Shown here piece after piece: positions 14,048 to 25,384 of a stretch of DNA of 64,000 nucleotides. A program made the translations under genes and the position numbers. The stretch is taken from NCBI GenBank assembly GCA_905220665.1, contig CAJNAR010000004.1:124001-188000 (forward strand). The letters run 5' to 3'. The first letter of the stretch is position 1. Every line of letters starts with the position of its first letter. The notes under the pieces were generated by a model. It had not been told where the DNA came from. It searched no databases and was given only the letters and a program-made list of their open reading frames with translations. Source of the DNA: Albugo candida (Eukaryota; Oomycota; Peronosporomycetes; Albuginales; Albuginaceae).

Positions 14048-15882
14048 TTATGGTGCGCCATTCGCCTCACCAAAGTCGTTCTCGTTGAATACGGGTACCT
14101 GCTCGAATATCCGCGATTTGAACGCTCTTGTATGTTTCTTTGCGTTTGCAACAGCGTGCGGGGGAGTTGGGCTCGGTTTCTTCTTGGTCAGCGGCGATAC
14201 CGATGAGGGCGATTTGGTCAGTTTGGGTCCCTGACCCTTTTTCTGCCCTTTGGATCTGACTGATTTATTGAGCAAGCGGAGTGTCTGTATGTCCATGACA
14301 TCGTCGGGAAATTTCGTCAATATCTTGATACCGCAGTATAAGTGTTAGTGAACTCAGATCACCAAAAGCGTAGTGAAGTTGATTCTTACTCTGTTGAAAA
14401 TCTTGTTCCTTTCTTGTCGGATATTCAAAGGGGCGTAATCCTGAACTTTGAGAGATTTTTTGTCCTCGTTTTTCAGCATTTGTCTTTAGAGAAAACGGCA
14501 GTTCTCCAAAAGGATAATGATATGGTAAAAATACCTGTATTCATTCTCTTTCGTGATCCATACGTCCAGCTCGCATATGATCTTATGTACTTGGAACGCG
14601 ATCGAACCGTCATTTTTGACGGCTACCAGACGTAATGCGGCGTGAGCAATATGAAGCTTTCAACAAGATCACATCACCTTCTCGAACGATCTGTGCAGGC
14701 TTCTCTGGACTCGTAATTGTCAGTACTACGTTGTCAATCTAAATAGTAGATCATGATCAGTTTGACCAGCAAATTTGCATCATTTTTGTAAAAGACGTAC
14801 TAATTGCGGTAAACTTTCGATGCTGTTATCAACCACGTCTTTAGCCTCTCTGGCCAAGTCTCTTCCTTCTAGTCGAAGCATATTTGACTAACAAACAACG
14901 TAAGCTTCAATCACGGCTGAAATGGCAGTCGCAAACCTTTAAATACTGCTTTGTGAATGGAAGAAATGCCATCAAAGTAGCGAAATATCCATTGACTCTC
15001 CAGTTATTCGGATGTGATTCAACCACAACTTTGTCAACCGCGCGTAATTTATCATCCAAATTACGTGGAAAAACTTTACTCATTGGCGCCACTATTCGAA
15101 CAAAAATTCACGTAAAATTGAAGAGAAAAATGTAGAGCTTACACTTGGCGGCTGCTTCACGTAACTCCTGCAAGCTTTTCTGAATATTCTCTCCAGGTCG
15201 CCAGTCACTGGCGGCTTCAGCCCATTCGTCCAAAAATGCTTTAACTGCTTTCGAAGACTCACAAACACTTTTCTTCGGTTTTTTACTTTTCCGATTTGTC
15301 GTGCCGAATACTTTCTTTTCCGTTTTCTCACTATAATTTACGAGCTGATTGAGAGCCGTAAAAATCAGGACAAAAATGTAACCTTTCTTTTCGCTCGACT
15401 GTCTCGATTTCATCGCCAGCATTCACAAAGAAACCAGAGTGTTTGGTAACCACATTTTTCTGTCCATGCAATTCTTCTATATTCTGTTGCAATTCTACAT
15501 CGTCAATAAAGGAATCCTCCGAGTCGTACAAATCGTCATCTTCTCCTCCATCTTCTTCGTCGTCTTCATGCTCAGAATCTGTATCCGCCTGAGCTGAATG
15601 ACTTTCGGTATTGTCATACGCGACTAGAGTACCACCGCCGTATCGTTTTTCGAGTCGCTCAATGATATTGTAACGATGCGGCTTTGGCGTGGATTCTCTT
15701 TGCGCTTCAGTCAGCTGCATAGGCAGCGTTTCGACGCTTAATTTATTGTCAGAAGCTGCAGAGGAATCTTCAGCATTGATTGAATCAGTTGCACCATTCT
15801 CTTCTAGATGTTTTTGCAAACACTTTCTGTAGCTGATTTCGCATGGTGTTGTTGGATCAAGCGGAACATAAAATGCCGACAT
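14048..15882 (-). CDS. UBN1: Ubinuclein/HPC2-like subunit of the HIRA histone-chaperone complex
   Basis: The first exon (15882 down to about 15420) encodes an acidic region followed by an HPC2/ubinuclein-related domain: LYDSEDSFIDDVELQ, then VVTKHSGFFVNAGDEIE. This short motif binds HIRA and H3.3. Further exons, read by frame continuity, include ALNQLVNYSEKTEKK, SKAVKAFLDEWAEAASDW, the ubinuclein middle-domain stretch WRVNGYFATLMAFLPFTKQY, a helical MLRLEGRDLAREAKDVVD, and WITKENEYRDYAPLNIRQER near ILTKFPDDVMDIQTL. The tail is basic and Pro/Ser-rich. At least seven exons with short introns; I did not fix every junction. Expected nuclear role: replication-independent histone deposition. Divergent from the SRP receptor gene with 58 bp between ATGs. 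Confidence 0.78.
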
Positions 15883-15940
15883 GAGACTGATACTAGATTC
15901 ATGTCCATCACACTAAAGATAGCCCAAGACACATTGCGTC

Positions 15941-18252
15941 ATGATTGATCACTTTGTTGTATTTTCCAAAAGCGGTCTTGTTTTATGGTCTCAAGCAATC
16001 TGTAAACTCAACAATGACCCGATTCAAGCTCTAATACATCAAGTGTTGATGCAAGATCGATCTGGAGATAAGAAATTCTTTTTCGATTCGTATTGCATGC
16101 AGTGGACTTTTGAGAACAAACTGGAATTAGTATTTGTGGTGGTATACCAGAAAATATTGCAGCTTATGTACATTGAGGATCTTCTTGAAAGGGTCAAAAA
16201 GGTTGGAATTTGGTGCGTCTGGGGGGAAGAGCGATTAACGTATAGAGTATTCGCTAGGATTTCGTTTCCCAGTTTCGGATGGAGATCATGGGCCAAGTTT
16301 CGGTGAAATTCGACCGTCAATTTTCAATTGTGATGAAAGAAACGGAATACAAATATTCGCAGAAAATGGCCCGCAAAGGACCAAGAGTAGGAGTTGCTGT
16401 ACAAAACCAACTAATTCGAAGCTGAATGTACTTATCGTCAAGTAGACATTTGAATCATCAAGGAAGTCGACAAATTCCTATGGAAGAAAAGCACAAAAGA
16501 AGAAGGATACATCACAAGAAGAGTCGGCTGATAAGGTATCTGAGCTTTGAGGGGGATTTTGTTGTGACATTCCGTCTGAATGCTCACTAGGAAGCGGCAG
16601 TCGACGATGCTGACAAAGCCGGAGCAGAACGGGAAAATGCATCCTCTGGAGGGAGAAAAATGCGTACAGGACCTGGACGAAAAGGCTCGAAGAAAAAGAC
16701 GACCGAGAAGAAAGAAAGTCTAAACTCGTCGAAAAAGATGACAAAATGGGAAGACGGGAAATTGTCCAAAAACGAGATCAGTCGCCTTGATCACTCCAAA
16801 CAGGTACATACAGTGTTTATGGAAACTTCATCGCAGCTTAGGCAGTGAAATTGCACTCATAGGCGTCAGCAGCGGAAGAAGAAGCGCAATTATGCGAGCT
16901 ACGAAAAGCTTACATCGGAGTAAGCATTGAAATTTACGTCGTGCTCGAGTAGCTGTAAAGAAAACATTGCAGAGTGAGAGTGGAAGCGATAACGATGATA
17001 TCATCTCTGGAGCATCGTCATCCGAGGCCGAGGAAAGCGAGAAAGAAGGCTCATGGTCATTTGGCAACACTAAAGTCCGCAACTTTTTGTCGTCTATAAC
17101 TGGAAACAAGGTCAGTTCGTCGAATTGGAATGTCCACTTTACAAGTATTTCTGTTGACCAGATATTAACAGAGGAAGATTTGGAGCCCGCTCTCAACGAA
17201 ATGCGTCAAATCGTATGTCTCGCTGCTGCTTCTGTCAGACGCAGACTGATAATCGCTTATGTAGTTGATCGGCAAAAATGTTGCAAGTGAAGTCGCGGAT
17301 GAGTTGTGTGATTCCGTTCAGTCAAATGTGGTCGGAAAACGCCTTGATAGCTTCACAAGAGTCTCCACTGTTGTACGGGGTGCGCTTGAGGCCGCCTTAT
17401 TACGGATTTTGACTCCGAAGAAATCGACAGATATTCTTCGAGCGATTCTGGATGTGAAGGCTTCAGGCCGTGCGTACAGCATCGTTTTTGTTGGCGTCAA
17501 TGGCGTAGGGAAGTCGACGAGTCTTTCTAAAATCTGCTATTATCTCAAGTCGAAAGGAGTCAAGGTCATGATTGCGGCTTGTGATACTTTTCGATCGGGA
17601 GCAGTTGAACAGCTCAATCAGCATGCGAAAGTGTTGAATGTACCGCTCTTTGAACGAGGTAAGATTATACAAGGAGCTTGCGTGTACAATGCCAACTCGT
17701 ATATTCATTAGGATACGCAAAAAATCCAGCAGCTGTGGCTCAAGAAGCGATACAACACGCGACTGCGAATGGTTTCGACTGCGTATTGATCGATACTGCA
17801 GGAAGAATGCAAAACAATGAGCCACTGATGCGAGCTTTGGCCAAATTGGTTTCCAGCAATAATCCTGATTTGATCTTGTTTGTTGGCGAAGCACTCGTCG
17901 GTAATGATGGAATCAATCAATTGTCAATGTTTGATCGGGTAAGACGGACTCTACGAATTTAAAATACTCTTTGATGACGAGGAGGTACCACAGGCTTTAG
18001 CGGACAGTTCGGATCATCAAAACGCCCATGGAATCGACGGAATTGTGATCACAAAATTCGATACCATTGACGACAAAGGTGGACTCCTCGAATGTGTGAG
18101 GTGAAGGTCTTACTTGTATTTGCGTAGTTGGCGCTGCTGTATCGCTGGTTTACAAAACAGGACAACCGATTATGTTTGTCGGGACAGGACAGAAGTATAC
18201 TCATTTGAAGAAACTCAATGTGCAGACGGTCATGCGCAATTTGCTTGCATAA
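15941..18252 (+). CDS. SRPRA: Signal recognition particle receptor subunit alpha
   Basis: GTPase that docks SRP-ribosome complexes at the ER membrane. The N-terminal SRX (longin-like) domain begins [17 protein letters not shown], continues through [20 protein letters not shown], and would bind the beta subunit. A basic Lys/Glu-rich linker (about 16470-16800) follows, then the NG domain: [14 protein letters not shown], the P-loop [15 protein letters not shown] (G1), [14 protein letters not shown] (G2 box), [14 protein letters not shown] (G3), [10 protein letters not shown] (G4) and the closing [11 protein letters not shown]. It ends [13 protein letters not shown]. About nine exons; I saw junctions at the SRX end (16202), in the linker, and around 17660-18125. 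G boxes are intact, so the protein should be active. Confidence 0.93.
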
Positions 18253-21200
18253 TGAGGTAGCGACCTCGGGGTTATAGCATTGAATCTTCGTCGGATCTAG
18301 CAATTTGAACCAAAAACACGACGAAATTTGTTTACGAAATATCTGAATCTCTTGACATATGCGCTAAACACCGTGCGATAATTGCTTACAGTAGATCTGC
18401 TTTATGAGATTTTGCACAAATGCAAGGTGCTTTTGAGTGTGTGATTGCACTAATTTCAGTCATCACAGCACAGATATGAAGGATTCTGCTATCGAAATGA
18501 CAGAAGATCAGTGACTAAATGAAAAGCCTATGGAAATAGAAGGTGGACACTGTTGAGTCAACTTCACGAATTGTTGCGCCACGCGAGCGGCATCAAATGC
18601 GTGTCGAACTACACAATCGGACAAAACAAAATGATTGATTATGGAAAAGGACTTTGATACTTTGAGAATGAACTTATTACGCGGTATAGACAGGAAAGGA
18701 AACACGGGGACTAAAGCTGGAAGTTGGCCCTACTGGAAACGAAAATCATAATATTCGGTTTCACAAATGGGTAAACAAACACATGCAGCTCTTTCATCTA
18801 CGTCAACATTCTTATTGGGGAGTCTTCATTTTTCATTCTTATTCAATCGCACTTATACACTTTTACTGTACTCTTCACTACACACTGCATCACATACTAG
18901 CAGCCTACCAGCACCACGCTCGACACTTTCGACTTCCTGTGTTTTTGTCTGACTCTCGAATGTACAAACATTCTATAGATATAGCGATCGAATGCTCGAC
19001 AATCTAGTGCCGACCATTCGCTGTTGTAGACTGCATTTTCGGCGAGAAGAAACTCTTGTCTGTGATTTAACTTTCTCGATTGCACAAGGATATGCCACAC
19101 CGCTCTCATGTGGAGCTCATCTGGCGCAAGAATCTTCGCTTGAATAAATAAGTATGTGGAATTGATGTTCCGAATGAAAAATTGGTTCTGGTGATAAGAG
19201 CATACGGGCATCCGATGCATCTCCGGCAACGTTCAAAATGCTGCCTGCTTTGCATAAAGAGAAAGGTCCTGTATTGCTCGTTGTGAGAAGATTGAAATAT
19301 ATGTCTTTAACAAACGCTTCCGAAAACGTTACGCCTCATCGAAATACTGTATTCTCCCTTTATCGGAATGCGCAAGAAATTCTTTGAACAAGGGTTTGAG
19401 ATCACATTACAATGCGTGAGCAAGCCAGAGATCGAGTTCTACTGCCTGAATGATACAGTGGCCCTGAAGTTAGCAGAAATAGCGATTTAATGTACTCAAA
19501 GAATTTTTTATCGCTGCTTCGGCGATTGGTCCTTTGTAGTGTAATACACGTGCCTGTGTGTCGACGGGGGATACAATAAGTGAATACTTTCAGAATTGTG
19601 TACGCAATATATGAAATCGAGTTTTTTTTATCAGTTAGAAAGCATGAAAGCCTGATTCTTTCCGCGCGTAACGAGAATATCAATCCAACCGGGCTCGTCA
19701 TATATGCCTTTCGAGTCGCTCAATCGCTTATTATGTAACATAAAACTCTTTGCGAAATTTATGTTCCTAGTAACTCCTGACCTGACATTCGGGCACATGT
19801 GCACCGTGTACGCCGGGCCTGCCCAAGTCACGCTATCATGGAGGGTAGTGGAAACAGCAGCCCGCAAATATGAAGATGCCTGACTTCAATTCACGGATTT
19901 AAATCTCGAAAAAAAATAATTAATAATAAAATTTTTATATTTTCAGAAAAAAACTGCGAGCAATAAAGTGCTACAATTCCTGTTGGTTGATTGAGTGTTG
20001 CCTCACGCGGACTGTGGTGAAATAGAGTTCTTCTATGATATTCTAGCAACAGGACTGTGTGTCGGTTCTCAATTACACCCTTCGAGAAAAACATCTCATT
20101 GGGCCTGGATAGAAGCACCGTTGTTCACACCACTACGCTTCAATTGATCGAATCTGTTTATCGTATGCTGGATGCACATTGCCTCCAGGAACATTGTAAA
20201 ACCCTGGTGGATGTACCCACCGACGCAAATACATCAAGTCTTTCTTGACCACGTTTTGTAGCCTTGAGGCTTTATAGTGGCTTGTTTCTTCAACCATTAT
20301 TTGAGCCTCAGCAGCGCAGGGATCAGATTATATTTTATATAAAATGATGGAATTATCTCTTCGTCTTGGATTATGACCGCAATATGATGTTTATCAATGA
20401 AGGAGAACAAGAAGGAAATCTATAACCGATCTAATAGCATCGAGAATGTGCCCAATTCATGTTTGCCTTCACTGCATCTATCGGCTGTCAGTTGGCGTGT
20501 CGCTATGACAGATTTCATGAAAGCTCGGACTTGCCGTGTTTGCATTGCTGTGAATACGTGGAGTCCATAATGCAAAAACAAAGAGGCTGATCAACGGGAT
20601 GTTGCATGTATTTCATGTAACGCAAGCGTTAAATCAATAGACTGGCTGTCATCCTCATTACAGATGAGAATTTTTGTCTGATCTTTTTTGGCAAAGTGTT
20701 GGAGCAAATTGGCACGAGTTGTTTTCATACGGATGGCGTACACGACAGCCAAACAATCAGAACTCGACAAACGATCCGATTGCCAGTTTATAGAATATCA
20801 ACAAACATGCTCCCGCGAAAAAAAGTCACTACTCGAGTAATTTGATTGATCACATGCGTTCGAGCCTCAGTGTGAAGAAGCAAGCATTCGTGCCAAGCCT
20901 AGAAAAAAAAACTATACAGATCTTTGAATTGCCAGATCGGAAGGAAGCATAAGTATGATATTGTCCTCGGTACAGATCAAATACAGACGCATCGATAGAT
21001 TATCGTACATTGGAGGTGGTACAGAAGCATCGCAGACTGCATCATAGCATAAATCCGATCAGCATCTCGATCATTGGCGAACAATGGCTTTATCATGAAG
21101 CATTAGTTCTTCAGAAAAACTCACATTTTAATACTGTATTCAATCGGCAACAAACATGTAGGCCAGTTGATCAAACCCTCTTCCACTGTACGAGTGGATT

Positions 21201-21341
21201 ATCGCTAGAACCTAGTTTCTCTTCATAGGAGGACGCCAATTGTGTGTCTTTATTGAGCTTCGACCCTCCATATCAAATTGTCCAATTGAAGTTCGAACAT
21301 TATTTTTGGTATACATACAGTAAAGATTTCGAACGCTTTTG
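18253..21341. other. 3.1-kb gap without a convincing gene; possible decayed sequence
   Basis: Only short ORFs are present, none with a recognisable domain. Around 18560-18760 the plus strand reads like coding sequence broken by stops (YGKGL-stop-YFENELI). Around 20950-21225 the plus strand has a stretch (KHKYDIVLGTDQ) faintly like the end of a retroelement aspartic protease, also broken. I found no tRNA-like cloverleaf, snRNA or tandem repeat. Best described as intergenic DNA with degraded element remnants, low confidence. Confidence 0.35.
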
Positions 21342-21902
21342 ATGTTCAAGAAACATGAACCAGATACTACCGACATCGTCGATGAGATAGCAGCACCACA
21401 CTCACCAGCAGAAGCATTAGATTACACAGCCTCTTGTACTGTGAAAAAGAAGATTTTCGCGGCACATGAAACATTAAGCAAACGCGTGCTTGCTCAGCGT
21501 CAGAAGCAGATTGATTACGGGAAGAACACGATCGGATACAAACGATACCGAAACATGGTTACCAAGTAAGCGAGTCGCCTTGCCTGTGTTTCAAAATCTC
21601 ATGGCTAATTATGTAGAGAAAACCGTCGAAAGCATTCCCACCCGCTGACACCCGATAAAGGTCTAAATATCAGCAAGCGGAGGTTTGATCAAGTAGTTCG
21701 TTCATGGAGACGATCTTTGCACAAGTTTGATCCTCCAGATTTATCAGCCCCGAATCAGGTGCTGGCCCAACAATCGAAGTTCGAAGCGCTGAGCAGTGCG
21801 GTTTCAGATGGTGATCGGTACAATCTGGAAGACATGCTGAAAACTGCGAATGATCAGCTGCGCTGCACTTTTCCTCCTACAGATGATGATGAACTACTTT
21901 AA
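21342..21902 (+). CDS. SLBP: Histone stem-loop (hairpin) binding protein
   Basis: Two exons (21342-21565, 21617-21902), 169 aa. SLBP binds the 3' stem-loop of replication-dependent histone mRNAs and directs their processing and translation. The RNA-binding domain spans the splice site: RQKQIDYGKNTIGYKRY (first half, with the conserved YGKNT), then HSHPLTPDKGLNISKRRFDQ, matching the HxxTPNK phospho-threonine region with Asp for Asn, and VVRSWRRSLHKFDPP at the end. A short acidic tail follows. Length and domain position match small protist SLBPs. Its last 9 bases overlap the convergent TEN1 coding sequence. Confidence 0.92.
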
Positions 21903-22411
21903 TATTTTTGGGCTTGGGTTAGTTGCTGAAGATAGAGAAAAGTGAGAACACTCTTTTTTGATGAAATCACGGCGTATTTTCAATGCCTTGCGAAAGAGTG
22001 TATCATCAATTCCATCCACATTACGACAAATTCGAGCAAGAACGCGAACGTGATCACCTTGCTAACAAACACTTAATCTCCGACGAAAGGCCCGACAATC
22101 TTTGAACATACCTCTTTTGAATTTTGAGCAAGTTTGTGCGACTCGCCGATGATATGGTACTTTGCGCCTATCTTGAGCTCCCTCGGTCCGAGGAGTCTGG
22201 TTTCCACGAGGATCTGATGACCTTCAGACGACAATGTCGCAATATCTTGCGTTACATCATAGCGTGTAAGCCTGTTGCCGCAATGATTAGCGAGTAATAA
22301 TTTCAAAGGTGAGGATCCCAACCTTCCACTAATGCGAATTGATCGATTCTGCAAAGCTGGATCAATCAGAACTTCGGCAATCTCGCATATTTCTCCGTGC
22401 TCAATTGGCAT
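21894..22411 (-). CDS. TEN1: TEN1-like subunit of the CST telomere complex
   Basis: Two exons (22411-22112, 22061-21894) with a 50-bp intron give 155 aa. TEN1 is a small OB-fold protein that joins STN1 and CTC1 to bind single-stranded telomeric DNA. The beta-strand order fits an OB fold: GEICEIAEVL, RSIRISGRLG, LKLLLANHC, HQILVETRLLGP and GAKYHIIGESH. After splicing, the C-terminus VRVLARICRNVDGIDDTLF followed by a charged helix resembles the animal TEN1 end (VLTCVEGMNLPLLEQA). TEN1 diverges fast, so the call rests on pattern and length. It is divergent from the CGR1-like gene (67 bp between starts) and overlaps SLBP tail-to-tail. Confidence 0.75.
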
Positions 22412-22478
22412 CGCAAAAGTGTAATAAAGAAAACCTATGTAATACTTTTGTAAATTACTAATAAGAATCAGTGGAAGT

Positions 22479-22926
22479 ATGACAAGCAGTGCTCTTCGTG
22501 GACGAACTAAAAGCGGCCGCTGCTGGAAGAAGAGCCAACAAGGACGCTTTTCATCAATTCATTATAAAGTGTCTCGCACACTTAGTACTACTTGGGATGA
22601 GAAGCTGGAACAGAGGGAAAAAAAGCAGGAACTACAGCGTTTGCAGAGCGATATAAAAGCTCGCCAAGACCAGTTGAAAGAAGAGAAAAAGAGACTTCGT
22701 GAAGAGAAGCAGAAACGACGTCAGGAGAATGAATTGAAGTCAATGTCTTTTCAATCGGTTAGTCGTGCTATTATATTGTCTTGTTTTGATTGATCACTGT
22801 GTGTCGCATTTTGTTCAGCTGTCAAAGACGCATCGGATAAAGTCGATGAGCAAGAAGCAACTGCGGAATATTCGGAAATCGGTTGTTAATAAGCAGGGAG
22901 TGGTTGAATACGTTCCCGTATATTAG
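22479..22926 (+). CDS. CGR1: CGR1/CCDC86-like rRNA-processing protein
   Basis: Two exons (22479-22757, 22819-22926), 128 aa. The short basic N-terminus has the family SGRxWK element (SGRCWKKSQQGRFSS), then LSTTWDEKLEQREKK, and a long Lys/Glu/Arg coiled coil (QLKEEKKRLREEKQKRRQEN). It ends in the conserved KSMSKKQLRNIRKSVV. Yeast Cgr1 and human CCDC86 are nucleolar proteins needed for 60S pre-rRNA processing or chromosome-periphery function. All signature parts are present and in order. Confidence 0.87.
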
Positions 22927-23473
22927 TATAGATGACTGAAATCTGCAACCATCGGCAAGCACTCCTTTTGCTTTATTGCAGCAAACATGAAGATACACGC
23001 ATTTCCTCAGGTAGCTGATTTAGCATTCTGGATATTTCAATTGAGACAACTAGTTATATATCTTTGATTTTCTAGTGGCTCTTCCTGCGTGACATTAGTC
23101 TGCTACTACACTTTTGATTATTTGATACTTCTTGTATCACTGATCAGAAGTCGAGCCTAGCGTCTGTTCCAGAATGAAAGCTTTTCCAACGAATGAACCT
23201 GGACATTCCCGTATACTTCTCGTGATGGTCTTTAGCTGATACTTGACCATTATGACAGTACAGAGTCATCTCATCTAGACGATGCATTTCAATAAGCGGA
23301 ATTAAATAGGTTCCTATTACATCTGATCATGTCATATTAGAGAAGAAAGAACAAAAAGTGTCGCCAGGCGAGCTTTTCAACAATCGTCTCATGAGCCCTA
23401 ATTCAATGTGGAACACACGAATTTTCAGACAAATGACTGGTGATCATTTGCCAATTTGCCAGGTAGTACAACA
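22927..23473. other. Intergenic region upstream of RPL7A
   Basis: About 550 bp without a supportable ORF, containing the CGR1 terminator region and the RPL7A promoter. It is AT-rich; I see no clear element beyond pyrimidine-rich patches near 22950-23120. Confidence 0.4.
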
Positions 23474-24524
23474 ATGGTGCGTTGTGCTTGGGTATCTCAG
23501 ACTATGTGCTATCAACTAAAGCATAATTCCTGTTCTGTAGCCAACGAAGAAAGTTAAGAAGACTACCACCACCACTGTTACCACAAAGTCGGTGAAGAGC
23601 ACGAAAAGTGCTCCAACCAAACCAAAGCAAAATCCGTTGTTTCCAAGTACACCTCGTAACTTTCGCCTGGGCTGCGATATTCAGGTACTTGCCACATCCA
23701 AACATTCTCTGATGAGAAATAGCGGTCCCCACACCGCAATGACACAAACTTGTGGAAGCACTTTATTCGCTACTTGAAAAGTGCACCGCAAGGTTCATTG
23801 TACCGCTCGTTGGGATTTCTAAACTATCAATTTCTCTTGATCACACCATTTGACGGACGACTTTCTGTTTATGTAGCCAAAACGTGACTTATCCAGATTT
23901 GTGAGGTGGCCCAAGTATGTGACCATTCAACGCCAACGCAAGATTTTATACCAGCGATTGAAGGTGCCTCCATCAATCAATCAGTTCACCAACACTTTGG
24001 ACAGACATGTGGCCGCTGATTTATTCAAACTACTGCTCAAGTATCAGCCAGAAACAAAGGCAGCCAAGACTCAACGTCTTCGCAATATCGCTGCTGGAAC
24101 TGATACACTTAAAGCCCCTCCTCCAGTCGTCAAATATGGGCTCAATCATGTCACCTCGTTGATTGAACGGAAGAAAGCTAAGATGGTGGTCATTGCCCAT
24201 GACGTTAACCCGATTGAATTGGTCGTGTTCTTACCCGCTCTGTGTCGCAAATTTGACATCCCTTACGCGATTGTCAAAGGAAAATCACGATTGGGACAAA
24301 TCGTCCACAAGAAGAATGCCGCGGTGGTTGCATTGACGCACATCAATAAGGAAGACAAGACCAAATTTGATAACCTCTCTTCCACCTTCCGTACCAAATT
24401 CAATGATGATACCGTTTCACGACGAAAATGGGGTGGAGGTATTATGGGCCTCAAGACGCAAAAGAAGCTGGAAATACGTGAGAAGGTTCTTGCTGCCGAG
24501 GCAGCAAAGAAGGCGCAATACTAG
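23474..24524 (+). CDS. RPL7A: 60S ribosomal protein L7a (eL8)
   Basis: Three coding exons: 23474-23476, holding only the start codon, then 23541-23684 and 23877-24524, for 264 aa, the usual eL8 length. The ATG is followed at once by a GT donor, and exon 2 begins PTKKVKKTTTT, giving a basic N-terminus typical of the family. Exon 2 ends FRLGCDIQ; exon 3 starts PKRDLSRFVRWPKYV and contains the L7Ae RNA-binding core: VVKYGLNHVTSLIERKKAK, VIAHDVNPIELVVFLPALC and YAIVKGKSRLG. The C-terminus WGGGIMGLKTQKKL is nearly invariant. Intron 2 is 192 bp, far longer than other introns here. It should be highly expressed. Confidence 0.95.
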
Positions 24525-24808
24525 GCAGTGTAGCTTATTCGTTGCGGTAGCATCTGGCATAATTTGAGACTTGTAATACAATGTCGGCACCAAATTGAGT
24601 TTCTTGCTGCTCAATAAGACTCATATTTCTACTTGTAAATGCAAACCTAAATCAGCCGACGCATTATATGTAAGTAGAGACAATCATTCCATCAGGTGTG
24701 AGATAGCCGGTTGACTTCTATAAAGTAGGTCGCTTCTTGAAGTAATCCCATCATGTCATCGCCTCCGTACCATACATTTCCACTAAGTACGAAAATCAGA
24801 ACGAAGTA

Positions 24809-25384
24809 ATGACCGGACGAGGTCGTTCTATGACGCTACCGGCTTGGATGATCAAGCAACAGAATGAAGCGTCAAAGCAGTCCAACACTGATACCGTTGC
24901 ATGTAGTAATGAGCACTCTAAATCTGTCTCACAGCAGAGAGATACCGATACTAACAAGACAGATAGGGATCAATTTAAAGATGCATCAGAGGTACGTGTG
25001 TACTGTACATCGCTTTGCGAATTACCTCTTAACCATGAAACTATCAAAAAGGCAAGAGTAAGTCGTCCACGATCCAAGTCTCCACGTAGAGACCGTTCAA
25101 GAAACCCTCGACCATCAAGAGAGTCATATCGTCGATCTCCGCCCTCTAGACCTTCAGATACGTATACAGCAAGAAATAAATCACGTGATCACGATCGTTC
25201 GCGTGAGCGAGATCGATATCGGGATCGCTCAGTACCTCGACGACAATTCCGGTACGCTTATTTGGATACTCGTAAGCGTGAATCTGACATGTTTTGCCAC
25301 AGTAACTCACGCTCGCGATCTCGAACTCGCGCAGAAACAAGACCAACAAGCCGCCATCATAGAGACCACCATCGTCGAAACTAA
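24809..25384 (+). CDS. Orphan RS-domain protein resembling the U2AF2 N-terminus
   Basis: The ORF starts GRGRSMTLPAWM, nearly the same as the start of the U2AF2 gene at 62021 (GRGRAMTLPAWM). Both then have a polar linker followed by an Arg/Ser/Asp domain (SRPRSKSPRRDRSR here). Unlike U2AF2 it has no RRMs and stops at HHRDHHRRN. Two candidate introns, 24992-25051 (60 bp) and 25252-25302 (51 bp), have good GT and AG ends and lengths divisible by three, so the ORF stays open either way (191 aa unspliced, 154 aa spliced). It may be a truncated duplicate or an independent SR protein sharing the LPAWM motif. Nuclear splicing role inferred. Confidence 0.7.
   Translation: MTGRGRSMTLPAWMIKQQNEASKQSNTDTVACSNEHSKSVSQQRDTDTNKTDRDQFKDASEVRVYCTSLCELPLNHETIKKARVSRPRSKSPRRDRSRNPRPSRESYRRSPPSRPSDTYTARNKSRDHDRSRERDRYRDRSVPRRQFRYAYLDTRKRESDMFCHSNSRSRSRTRAETRPTSRHHRDHHRRN

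Noticed and set aside
14342..14635. 97-codon plus-strand ORF opposite the ubinuclein gene
   Set aside because: The minus strand of the same segment splices into the conserved ubinuclein-like tail; the plus ORF has no recognised domain.
20900..21225. Possible retroelement protease fragment (YDIVLGTDQ)
   Set aside because: The similarity is only a few residues long, without the DSG active site or neighbouring domains; kept only as a note in the gap entry.
23685..23876. Possible box C/D snoRNA in RPL7A intron 2 (a TGATGA occurs at about 23711; animal RPL7A introns host snoRNAs)
   Set aside because: No matching D box (CTGA) or terminal stem is present in the intron, so the C-like box is likely chance.
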